Positions 1-6,867 of a DNA stretch of 12,121 bases are shown one piece after another. The notes below the pieces were generated by a model, which worked only from the letters and a program-made list of their open reading frames with translations, did no database searches and was not told where the DNA came from. The position numbers were made by a program, and so were the translations under genes. Each line of letters begins with the position of its first letter. Within the stretch, counting starts at the first letter, position 1. This DNA comes from Chlamydiota bacterium (GTDB lineage Bacteria; Chlamydiota; Chlamydiia; Chlamydiales; Rhabdochlamydiaceae): contig VGMB01000022.1 of NCBI GenBank assembly GCA_016866585.1, positions 1 through 12,121 of the forward strand. The letters are read 5' to 3'.

Positions 1-483
1 GCAGATTCTTCCCTTTTACACACTCCTGAGACAAATAGAGTTCTTCAAGAATTATCCGCAACTGTGGATCCGACTTACTCTACGATGCTTATTAGGGGTT
101 CATTGGCATCTATTACAGGATCTGCTGAAATTTATCCTAGCTCAGACCTCTTGGGTATGTTCGAAGGGACTGATCGTTTGGGTAGTTATGATGTTGTAGA
201 TTTAGATCAGGAGCCTCCTCAAGTTACTGCCCTTTTGAACCACTCAAAACAAAATTCAGAATTTGATGAATTCCCCTTTGATGTTGATTTCGATTTCCCT
301 TTTGATCAGGCTGCTGCGATCGTTCAAAGTAATAAAAAATCAAAACAATGTAATCAGTGTGGCAAAAAGGATATAAAAAAAACCTATAAGTGTCCTCTTG
401 ATCGTATAAGCATTCTTTGTAAAGGATGTTTTAATAGGGTTAAGAGTTTAGCTAATATAGTTTTAGAGAAGAGAAAAAGATAA
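1..483 (+). CDS. C-terminal part of a protein with a GATA-like zinc finger; candidate nuclear-targeted effector (5' end outside window)
   Basis: The frame is open from base 1 with no stop, so the gene almost certainly begins upstream; the GTG at 64 has no ribosome binding site and is not a convincing start. About 160 residues are visible. A low-complexity acidic and aromatic stretch (FDEFPFDVDFDFPFD, bases about 262-306) resembles eukaryotic acidic activation domains. Four cysteines at codons 349, 358, 418 and 427 give C-X2-C-X19-C-X2-C, with CNQCG at the first pair and LCKGC followed by basic residues at the second, the layout of GATA-type fingers (CxxCG...LCxxCG). A further Cys lies at 391. 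The protein ends EKRKR, a possible nuclear localisation signal. That the finger binds DNA or that the protein is secreted is inference; it could instead be a structural zinc ribbon. No known family was recognised. Confidence 0.75.
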   Translation, partial: ADSSLLHTPETNRVLQELSATVDPTYSTMLIRGSLASITGSAEIYPSSDLLGMFEGTDRLGSYDVVDLDQEPPQVTALLNHSKQNSEFDEFPFDVDFDFPFDQAAAIVQSNKKSKQCNQCGKKDIKKTYKCPLDRISILCKGCFNRVKSLANIVLEKRKR

Positions 484-596
484 ACAGAGGATTCGGGTGA
501 TGAATAAAAGCTGACTAGCTCAAAAAATCAGTAGCTCGAGTCTTTCTTAGGCCTCAAACAAAAATTCTAAATCTATCTAGTTTTTAGGAGATCTAA

Positions 597-665
597 ATGT
601 TGTATTTTTTTTCAATCACTACCTTTATCCTTGGAAAAGAAATACAACATGAAGGCAGAGTGTAA
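597..665 (+). other. Strong Shine-Dalgarno and ATG opening a 22-codon ORF with a T8 tract, overlapping the next gene's start
   Basis: AGGAG at 586-590 lies 6 bases before ATG 597, the best translation start signal in this region. The frame runs only 22 codons (starts MLYFFSITTF) to a TAA at 663-665, overlapping the start of the following gene in another frame. A run of eight T lies at 605-612. Removing one T joins this ATG to the long downstream frame, which has no stop in between, giving an N-terminus beginning MLYFFQSLPL. Three readings are possible: a leader peptide coupled to the downstream gene, a slippage or phase-variable start, or a homopolymer sequence error. Confidence 0.4.
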
Positions 666-1575
666 AATTATGAATATCCATGTTTGTTTAGATGTTGCAA
701 CATTGCTTTATGATGGCTTAGAAAATAATCAATTGTCTGATTTACTTTCCCTAGATGATAATCATCTGCACCTGCGCTGGGGCAGTCTTCTGAAGTACTT
801 GAACTTGCAAGATATGTTTTCATCTTTACCTGTTTTTGATCAATCTCATCCGCTGTTTGAGGCTACAGTTCATGTTCTATCTACTTATCGTTATCAAGGT
901 GAGGTTGAGTACGTTTTTGATAGTTTGTTTGCCGAAAATTTGACAAATGTTAAATCTCTTAAAGAGATAGACCAGAACTTTTTACTAAAAGCAATGGCAA
1001 GAAGCAAATTGCATCCTTCTCCCATAATGCAAAAAAAGATAGAAGATTCTTTTAAACCTTTTATCGCTTCGCTGACTCAAGATCCCTATCAAACGCTTCA
1101 TAGTCTCATTCTTTATCTCGCTTGGGATCGGATGTGTCTGTGTATTAAAAACCTATTCGATTTTCAGTCCGCTGACCCTTCATTTAAAAGTGGTATTAAC
1201 ATACTTAAAGAGTGTTTGTTAGAGTCTTACCTTCATATCACAAGGGAAGGGCGGTGTGCACTTAGTCTATCTAGGTTGCTAGAAGCGCTTTTGTACTTTC
1301 ATGTACGTGAAGAGAATATCTCCTCTCACAATGATCACGATTGGAACGTGTTAAGCAAAGGGCTGTCTTTATTTCCCTCCCAGGATGGATTTATTGCAAA
1401 TATGTTTTACATTGATGATGTTTTTTCTGCGGAAAACGGATTAGATCTATACGTGACTACAGATGTTCCTGAGGTTGTTGAGGATAGGTTTAAGGTCGCT
1501 AAATGTTTGATAAGCAAGATCGATGGTGTGTCTTTGGGGGTTGAATTTTTTGAAAAAAAAGTCGCATCAATTTAA
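649..1575 (+). CDS. Hypothetical protein, about 308 aa, unrecognised; true start uncertain
   Basis: I do not recognise this protein. The frame extends upstream to a TTG at 631, but that codon has no ribosome binding site. ATG 649 has a weak GGAAAAG about 10 bases upstream and is the conservative start; the strong AGGAG-ATG at 597 would reach this frame only after a one-base shift in a T8 tract. The protein looks mostly helical and soluble, with Leu/Phe-rich segments and no signal peptide, membrane span or obvious catalytic motif. Cysteines are scattered (KAECK and IHVCLD near the start, MCLCIK in the middle) without metal-binding spacing. It lies 165 bases after the zinc-finger gene and 96 bases before the protease gene, which has its own promoter. 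The setting among effector-like genes suggests a host-interaction role, but nothing in the sequence proves it. Confidence 0.7.
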   Translation: MKAECKIMNIHVCLDVATLLYDGLENNQLSDLLSLDDNHLHLRWGSLLKYLNLQDMFSSLPVFDQSHPLFEATVHVLSTYRYQGEVEYVFDSLFAENLTNVKSLKEIDQNFLLKAMARSKLHPSPIMQKKIEDSFKPFIASLTQDPYQTLHSLILYLAWDRMCLCIKNLFDFQSADPSFKSGINILKECLLESYLHITREGRCALSLSRLLEALLYFHVREENISSHNDHDWNVLSKGLSLFPSQDGFIANMFYIDDVFSAENGLDLYVTTDVPEVVEDRFKVAKCLISKIDGVSLGVEFFEKKVASI

Positions 1576-1606
1576 TTTTTTATAGTTAGATTTATTATCT
1601 TGTTAG

Positions 1607-1635
1607 TTGATGATGATTTCGCTTTATTTTATGAT
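1607..1635 (+). promoter_or_regulatory. Sigma70-type promoter for the protease / NEL-like operon
   Basis: TTGATG at 1607-1612 and TATGAT at 1630-1635 are separated by exactly 17 bases, a good match to -35/-10 consensus. Transcription would start near 1642, giving a leader of about 30 bases before ATG 1672, which has AAGG 6 bases upstream. The match is by eye in AT-rich DNA, so chance is possible. Confidence 0.5.
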
Positions 1636-1671
1636 TTATAGTAAAATATATTAAGTTTTGCAAGGTTTTTT

Positions 1672-2964
1672 ATGTCTATATACAATTCTTTTTATTCTTC
1701 AAATTCTAAAAGTTATTTTTCTGCTATCGCTTCTTCTAGTTTTCACTCCGAATATGAAAGCCTTAAGCCCGTTTTTGATGTCAATCGAATGAGACAAACA
1801 GATGTGTTAAAAGTTGTTGAATCGAAAACTTCAAAGCTGCCAGGGCAAATATCTGCAATGAATGAAGTAAGTCTTGCCTCAGTGCTGCAAGGGGTAAAAG
1901 AGTGTGTTGGTGTTGTGTCATCAGAAGGGACTCAGCTGGGTAGTTGCTGTCTGATATCTGAAGATTTGGCCATTTTGGCATGCCATAGTATAGAGGGAGT
2001 AAGCCTTAGTGATACCTCTGTGGACTTTGGGTTTTTAAGGGGAGATCTCGAGTTTTTTGCTGGCATAAGCTATAAAGTGAAAGGTGTTGTTGAGTATGAT
2101 CCTGACCTGGATTATGCAATTGTAGCTTTGGAGGATAGTCCTGGCAAACGCCATCGATTTTTCTCTATGGACGTCTGCGCTTGTGTTGAAGCGCCAGCTT
2201 TGCTGCACCATCCCTTGTCAAAACCTTTGCAGGTGTCGGTTCATGATGCTGAAGCCCCTGGATTTAGCGATACCTGTCTCAGAGTTTTTCATGATTCTGA
2301 TTACGGCTCTTCAGGTGGTGCTTACATTAGCCCCGAGGGTAACCTTATAGCAATCCATTTAGGCTCTTCTTTGGATTTCGATAAGTTTAATCTTCAAAGA
2401 TTAGCTTTGCCCTTAAGTGCAATATTTAACAAAAATCCATCAGCAATAATTGGCTCACTTGTAAATGGCCTGTCGATAAATCCATGCTGGATCCAAGATC
2501 GATTGCTAGAAACAATCCCTGTTTTTGAGAGGGATTTGATTGATAGAGAAAACTTCGATACCTCAAGGCTCATCGAGTATAACCAATACCGTCTTAGAGA
2601 TCCCGTTTGTGAGAAAAAACAATTGATTCTTCCCGGGGTTATCATCGAGGGATATCAGATTAAGCACACGCCATCCTGGCCAGGAACACGAGTTATGAAG
2701 CAAGGTAGCTGTTTTAAGTTGAATCTAGATGAAACAATAGAGCTTGCGCTTAAGCTCATAGAATCAGAGCCTATCTTTTCTGACCCAAATCCGAAAGATA
2801 CAACACCATCAGTAATTGAAATACCTGTGGATAAGCAACGTTTTGGTCAAGTTTTATATAAGAAGTTGAAGGATGTAGACTCTGTAAATATATATGCAGC
2901 GTTTGACGCCAAAAAACAGAGCTGGGAAATGCATTTCTTTCCTAGAGAAAAAAAGGGCAAATAG
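1672..2964 (+). CDS. Trypsin-like (chymotrypsin-fold) serine protease, candidate secreted effector, 430 aa
   Basis: The middle of the protein (about residues 75-255) has the three landmarks of a chymotrypsin-fold protease: His105 in LAILACHSI, Asp147 in DLDYAIVAL, and Ser214 in DYGSSGGAYIS (the GxSGG nucleophile). The spacing and the segment before His (QLGSCCLISEDLAILAC) match trypsin-like Trypsin_2 proteins. There is no classical signal peptide or PDZ domain, so it is not a typical HtrA/DegP. The first 35 residues are rich in Ser, Tyr and Phe (starts MSIYNSFYSS), the composition often seen in T3SS signals. The remaining 175 residues (about 256-430) match no family I know. AAGG precedes the ATG, and the NEL-like gene follows 10 bases downstream. 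Protease activity is well supported; secretion into the host is inference. Confidence 0.75.
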   Translation: MSIYNSFYSSNSKSYFSAIASSSFHSEYESLKPVFDVNRMRQTDVLKVVESKTSKLPGQISAMNEVSLASVLQGVKECVGVVSSEGTQLGSCCLISEDLAILACHSIEGVSLSDTSVDFGFLRGDLEFFAGISYKVKGVVEYDPDLDYAIVALEDSPGKRHRFFSMDVCACVEAPALLHHPLSKPLQVSVHDAEAPGFSDTCLRVFHDSDYGSSGGAYISPEGNLIAIHLGSSLDFDKFNLQRLALPLSAIFNKNPSAIIGSLVNGLSINPCWIQDRLLETIPVFERDLIDRENFDTSRLIEYNQYRLRDPVCEKKQLILPGVIIEGYQIKHTPSWPGTRVMKQGSCFKLNLDETIELALKLIESEPIFSDPNPKDTTPSVIEIPVDKQRFGQVLYKKLKDVDSVNIYAAFDAKKQSWEMHFFPREKKGK

Positions 2965-2974
2965 TTAGGAGTAT

Positions 2975-4024
2975 ATGAGTTTTATTTCAAGTGTTGTAGG
3001 TTTGTTTAGATGCCGATCGAATACGGTAACACCTCGATCTTCCTTGTGGGATGATGAAAGAGATGGAAGAGTTGCGCAGGCTGCTTCTAGAGGTATAGCT
3101 AATACAGATTTTCAGATCAATGTAGAAGATATCGATTGGTTGAAAGAAATTCATGCAATAGAGATTCCTGAGATTGATGATTCTATTTTACTTGATAATT
3201 CATTTTTTGAAGGCTCTTATAAGCACAAAGAGATTATGAGAAATCTATTTAAGCTTACTGCTGCACCTATCACAAGGTTTATGTATTTAGATAGGAATTT
3301 AGCTTTCAGAAATTGGATAGAATCTCTTCTTTTAGTTCAAGATGTTACAGTTGATTCGGAAGAAGCTGTTTGCTTTGCGCATGCTATACTGAATTTTATG
3401 AGGCTTGCAGAATCTGATCCAGAATTCAAATTGATCTTTTTAGATATAGTTAATCATACAGATTTGACTAGTAAAGAAAGTATGGAAATGTCTCTTATTA
3501 CTGTAGGAAGAGAATATCGGTTATCTTTGATAGATGATGACACAGCGCCACAGCAGATAGCAAGCACTCTTGTCTATAGTGAATGGATGCATGGGAAAAT
3601 TGAAAGGTTTGCTGAAGGTCTTTTTGTTGATTTAGCAAGTGATGAGATCTCTCAATCTCTAGTTTATTTAGATCTGCTTGTCGGACTAAATCAGCTTGGT
3701 AGGGAGATTCGTGTTGATATAGGCTTAAGTAATGATCGAAAAGATTTAGTTGTTTTAGAGTCTGATATAAAAGGACTTTACGATCTTATTTTTCAAGAGT
3801 TCTCTTCTGAAAATGGTATTGAGAATATTTTGCTTTCCCATCCTGAATGGATTGTTGTCTTGGAAGATTTGCAATCATCTGGAATTGATGAAATTAAAAG
3901 TCGCATGGTTTCTATGAGGATAGGAGAAAATCCTTCGACATTTGAGGAGATTGATGCGTTTTATCAGCAATCGCTGATTGCCTTGACTAAAGAGGTTCTT
4001 GGGGAGTTTTCATTTCATAAATAA
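2975..4024 (+). CDS. NEL-like (IpaH/SspH-type E3 ligase fold) protein lacking the catalytic Cys, candidate effector, 349 aa
   Basis: TTAGGAG lies just before ATG 2975 and the gene starts 10 bases after the protease stop, so the two are one operon. From about residue 112 the order of segments resembles the NEL domain of IpaH/SspH ligases: a helix like RLAESDPEFKLIFLDI, then the TSKES segment where NEL has SCEDR, then MEMSLITV, DEISQSLVYLDLLVGLNQLG (NEL: DEIEVYLAFQ...L), ILLSHPEWIVVLED (NEL: ...W.PW...L) and a terminal LTKEVL. By this alignment the catalytic Cys position is Ser166 (AGT, one base from TGT). The only cysteines are 13 and 133. No leucine-rich repeats are present; the first 110 residues are unrecognised. 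Either this is a catalytically dead relative or the family call is wrong; I recognised it by pattern, not by a search. Confidence 0.55.
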   Translation: MSFISSVVGLFRCRSNTVTPRSSLWDDERDGRVAQAASRGIANTDFQINVEDIDWLKEIHAIEIPEIDDSILLDNSFFEGSYKHKEIMRNLFKLTAAPITRFMYLDRNLAFRNWIESLLLVQDVTVDSEEAVCFAHAILNFMRLAESDPEFKLIFLDIVNHTDLTSKESMEMSLITVGREYRLSLIDDDTAPQQIASTLVYSEWMHGKIERFAEGLFVDLASDEISQSLVYLDLLVGLNQLGREIRVDIGLSNDRKDLVVLESDIKGLYDLIFQEFSSENGIENILLSHPEWIVVLEDLQSSGIDEIKSRMVSMRIGENPSTFEEIDAFYQQSLIALTKEVLGEFSFHK

Positions 4025-4051
4025 TGTAGCGGCCGGTTGACCGCTACATTA
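4022..4051. terminator. Hairpin between convergent genes, probable bidirectional terminator
   Basis: TAATGTAGCGG (4022-4032) and CCGCTACATTA (4041-4051) form a perfect 11-bp stem with an 8-base loop. The left arm includes the TAA stop of the NEL-like gene, and the aspS stop lies 7 bases beyond the right arm. The T-runs on either side are weak (ATTTCTCTATTCTTTC on the + side), so termination efficiency is uncertain. Confidence 0.7.
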
Positions 4052-4057
4052 ATTTCT

Positions 4058-5863
4058 CTATTCTTTCGTGAAGTTGCCCCATTTTGGGTCGACAAGTTCA
4101 ATTAAATCTTTAGATTTCATGACAATAGATTCAGTCGGAAGTCCGCAATTAAACGCTACGGTTTGCTTTTCTTTTATCTGGTTGTCAAAGTAGGTGTCTA
4201 ACCCAAGTAAAGATCCAAATGGAGGAACACCACCGACTATAAGTCCAAATCTTTCCTCTATAGCTGAAGGCTCTTCGAATTCGCACTTCTCGCCAATTGC
4301 GTCTGCAACACCTTTCATATCGAGTTTGAGGTGGGAGGGTATGTTGAATTGGTAGTTTTTCTTGGTCTTTTTCCCTTTAAGGATAATAGATTTGATTCCT
4401 TCATCAAGATTTGTGCCTCGCGCTTTTGCAGAGTCTTCAGAAGTCGGGGTGTGTTCGTGTGTCACATGCTTGAACACCATGTCCCTGTCATTGAGAAGGC
4501 GTATCATCTCATTGCGAATGTTTTCTCCGCCAAAGAAGATCTTGGCTTTGAGCCTGTGTCCTGCAATCCTCTTAGGGTCGGAGGGGAAGAGGGATGTTTC
4601 GCGGATGTTTTTTAGCCTAAGAAGGGTCATGGTAAGTCTTTCTAGCCCCATGCCGAATCCACCGTGGGGTGGCATGCCGTAACGGAATATACTGAGATAG
4701 TCTTCGAAGTTTCTAGGATCCATTTCCTTGCTTTGAAGGCCTTCAAGCATGGAAGGGTATGTGTGTCTACGCTGCCCCCCAGAGGTAATCTCTGTGCCGG
4801 CGCAAAGCAAGTCGAAGGTGTTGGTGAGTTCTGGATTTTCAGGTTTAGGGTACGCGTAGAATGGTCGTTTTTCTGTTTTCCAGTCAATTATGAAGATAAG
4901 ATCTGTGCCGAAGGATTCTTTCGCGTATTTACATAGCTCTCTTTCTGCTGCAGGGCTTAGGTCTGGTTCGTGTCTTTCATCAACGCCCGTTCTTTCAAAA
5001 TAGATCTGCTGTGCCTGTGCAAAAGTGATCCTTGGGAATGGAACATCTTTTGGAGCTGAAATAATTGATCCTTCAAGGGTGTCGATATCTGCTTTGTTAT
5101 GGGTATGGAGATATTCAACGATGAACTTTATACACCCTTCTTGAATGTCCAAGATTTCATGCCAGTGATTGAAAAATCCCATTTCAAACTCAAATTGCTT
5201 GCCTTCAGTTAGGTGGCGCGTTGTGTTAGATTTTTCCGCTCTAAAAAAGGGCATAAGCGCAAATACTCGTTCATTGACGCCGACCATTATTTGTTTATAA
5301 AGCTGGCTGCTTTGAGCAAGAGTGGCTGTGTGACCAAAATAGTCGACAGAAAAAAACTCGGATCCCCCTTCAGAAGAAGCACCGATGATATTGGGAGCAA
5401 AATATTCAACAGCATGTACATTATCGTGCATATATAAACGGTAGGCGTGAGCGATAGATGCCTGTATCCTAAAAACAGCCGCGATCTCTCTGTTGCGCAG
5501 AGAAATTGGACGATGGTCTAAAATGAACTCCAGGTCCGCAGCCATTTTAGGTTTGTTATAGTCTATGGGAGGAGCTTCGTAAATGTCGACAATGACTTGG
5601 ATTTTAGGTTTTATGATTTCATACTTAAGGTCCGAAGAGCTGCTCACAACCTCTCCTTCTATTGATAAGACAGATCCCACTTGAAGAGGGGAAATCTTTT
5701 CCATTTCCGATTTTTCATCTACGACAATTTGAATGAATCCACAGCGATCTCTTAAGATAATAAAATCAAGTTTACCTAGAGATCTAACGTTATTTATCCA
5801 TCCTTTGACTATTACTTTTTTGCCCACATGATTGTGAAGCTGATTGGCAAGTATACGATCCAT
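4058..5863 (-). CDS. aspS: Aspartyl-tRNA synthetase, archaeal/eukaryotic type, fused to a C-terminal YbaK/ProX-type editing domain
   Basis: It charges tRNA with aspartate in the cytoplasm. Residues 1-100 are the OB-fold anticodon-binding domain (VKGWINNVRSLG, FIILRDRCGFIQIVV). Residues about 110-435 are the class II core: motif 2 with FRAE at 207-210 followed by TTRHLTE, the SGGQRRH signature at 361-367, and motif 3 GFGMGLERL at 402-410. It lacks the large insertion of ordinary bacterial AspRS and matches the shorter archaeal/non-discriminating form, normally about 430-440 aa. The extra 160 residues (about 440-601) carry YbaK/ProX deacylase landmarks: GIKSIILKGKK, GLIVGGVPPFG at 540-550 and FNCGLPTESI at 571-580. 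Start ATG 5863 has AAGGA 9 bases upstream. The residue pair said to separate discriminating from non-discriminating archaeal-type enzymes cannot be called here: the Trp26-equivalent appears to be Asn24. Editing of a mischarged tRNA by the fused domain is inference. Confidence 0.93.
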   Translation of the reverse strand: MDRILANQLHNHVGKKVIVKGWINNVRSLGKLDFIILRDRCGFIQIVVDEKSEMEKISPLQVGSVLSIEGEVVSSSSDLKYEIIKPKIQVIVDIYEAPPIDYNKPKMAADLEFILDHRPISLRNREIAAVFRIQASIAHAYRLYMHDNVHAVEYFAPNIIGASSEGGSEFFSVDYFGHTATLAQSSQLYKQIMVGVNERVFALMPFFRAEKSNTTRHLTEGKQFEFEMGFFNHWHEILDIQEGCIKFIVEYLHTHNKADIDTLEGSIISAPKDVPFPRITFAQAQQIYFERTGVDERHEPDLSPAAERELCKYAKESFGTDLIFIIDWKTEKRPFYAYPKPENPELTNTFDLLCAGTEITSGGQRRHTYPSMLEGLQSKEMDPRNFEDYLSIFRYGMPPHGGFGMGLERLTMTLLRLKNIRETSLFPSDPKRIAGHRLKAKIFFGGENIRNEMIRLLNDRDMVFKHVTHEHTPTSEDSAKARGTNLDEGIKSIILKGKKTKKNYQFNIPSHLKLDMKGVADAIGEKCEFEEPSAIEERFGLIVGGVPPFGSLLGLDTYFDNQIKEKQTVAFNCGLPTESIVMKSKDLIELVDPKWGNFTKE

Positions 5864-5903
5864 ACATCACATTCCTTCGATTATTTTTATAAGACATTAG
5901 CAT

Positions 5904-5924
5904 AAAGGATAAAAACAAAGGATA
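5904..5924. repeat. Two direct copies of AAAGGATA upstream of aspS
   Basis: AAAGGATA occurs at 5904-5911 and again at 5917-5924, 13 bases apart, about 41-61 bases before the aspS start, where its promoter or an operator would lie. It may be a regulator site or simply chance in AT-rich DNA. Confidence 0.3.
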
Positions 5925-5969
5925 GATTTTTTGTGATGGCCTTCTTGGGCCTGAGTTGTTTGTTTTGAA

Positions 5970-5998
5970 TTGAAGTGATTGTGTTTAGGAAATATTTA
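5970..5998 (+). promoter_or_regulatory. Weak promoter candidate for the VanX-like gene
   Basis: TTGAAG (5970-5975) and TATTTA (5993-5998) are 17 bases apart, but the -10 matches consensus at only three positions. The following 37 bases contain a T9 run (6011-6019) before ATG 6036. No other signal is clear in the 172-base gap between aspS and this gene. Confidence 0.25.
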
Positions 5999-6035
5999 TG
6001 TGTTAATTCGTTTTTTTTTGAACAAAGTGGTGAAA

Positions 6036-6618
6036 ATGCATAAAATTAAATTCATTTCTAAAAAATAAAGGATTCGGAAGTGATGAATCTAAATTAGTAG
6101 ATATAAAGTCTATAGACGATCCGATACAAGTAGATCTTGTATATGCCTCTTCTAATAATTTCACAGGTCAAGTTGTGTATGATTTTCAAAATTTTCTTTT
6201 GACAAAAGAAGCCGCATTTCAACTTAAAAAAGTGAAGGATGAATTGAGATCTATAGGACTTGGATTAAAAATTTGGGACGGGTTTAGGCCAATGAGTGCG
6301 CAATGGAAGTTTTGGGAAATCTTGCCTGATGAAAGGTATGTTAGTGATCCTAGAAAGGGGGGAAGGCATACACTAGGAACAGTAGTAGATGTAACACTTG
6401 TGAATATACTTGCTGAAGAACTACTAATGCCATCATCAACGCTTGATGATTTCAGCGAGAAAGCACACCGATCATTCATGAATTGTTCTGAAATAGCAAT
6501 TAAACATCGACAGATACTTGAACATACTATGGAAAAATATGGATTTATAGGACTTCCTACAGAATGCTGGCGTTTCGATTTAGAAAATTGGCAGAACTAT
6601 CTGCCTATAGAAGACTAG
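6036..6618 (+). pseudogene. VanX/DdpX-like D-Ala-D-Ala dipeptidase with N-terminal frameshift and a lost zinc ligand
   Basis: VanX-family enzymes are zinc peptidases that split D-Ala-D-Ala. The family hallmarks are here: VDLVYASSNNFTG (family: YAT.DNFTGK), IWDGFRP (WDGYRP, the substrate-binding Arg), and RHTLGTVVD with zinc-ligand His (6367-6369) and Asp (6388-6390). The homologous frame is open from 6034 but contains no ATG, GTG or TTG until a GTG at 6175, which falls inside the conserved region (after NNFTGQV) and has no ribosome binding site. An ATG at 6036 lies in the adjacent frame and stops at 6066-6068 after an A6 run (6060-6065); removing one A restores a continuous gene of about 193 residues. 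In the final EWWHY-type motif the catalytic Glu is kept (6562-6564), but the third zinc ligand His is Arg (CGT 6571-6573, one base from CAT). Both lesions point to decay; an indel error or repurposing is possible. Confidence 0.7.
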
Positions 6619-6662
6619 CTCCAATTCTTCAAAGTTTTAAAATGCTGCATACGCTGTAAGTT

Positions 6663-6689
6663 CGATAAACTATCGTATTGAAATTTTTT
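6663..6689 (+). terminator. Weak terminator candidate after the VanX-like gene
   Basis: CGATA (6663-6667) and TATCG (6671-6675) form a short 5-bp stem with a 3-base loop, followed after 8 bases by six T (6684-6689). The stem is short and AT-rich. The rest of the 249-base gap to the next gene holds only that gene's promoter. Confidence 0.25.
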
Positions 6690-6811
6690 AGTTGTCAATA
6701 CTTGCATAATTCGGAAAGGTTAATTGCCTCCAAGTAATTAATTGATGCAGAATTAGATGGTTGAATTGCAAGTAAATTAATATTTATATTGAGTTTGTTA
6801 TTTGTTTATTT

Positions 6812-6840
6812 TTGAAAAAAACCTTAATTTATGATATAAT
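6812..6840 (+). promoter_or_regulatory. Near-consensus sigma70 promoter
   Basis: TTGAAA (6812-6817), a 17-base spacer and a perfect TATAAT (6835-6840). Transcription would begin near 6847, about 21 bases before ATG 6868, whose AAAGG sits 4 bases upstream. This is the best promoter in the window and suggests strong, constitutive-type expression. Confidence 0.75.
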
Positions 6841-6867
6841 GTTTTTAAAATTAAATTTAAAGGTTGT

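Noticed and set aside
516..537. Two copies of TAGCTC near 515 and 532
   Set aside because: A six-base direct repeat with no further extension; too short to call a repeat element or terminator.
4331..5437. Several open frames on the + strand opposite aspS (for example 4331-4615 and 4664-4936)
   Set aside because: They lie entirely inside the well-supported aspS gene on the other strand, lack ribosome binding sites and encode no recognisable motif.
5934..5958. GGCC-TTCTTG-GGCC hairpin between aspS and the VanX-like gene
   Set aside because: Only a 4-bp self-complementary stem with no T-run; within chance expectation.
6175..6618. GTG 6175 as the start of the VanX-like gene
   Set aside because: It falls inside the conserved region, after the NNFTG motif, and has no Shine-Dalgarno; homologous sequence continues upstream in frame to about 6118.
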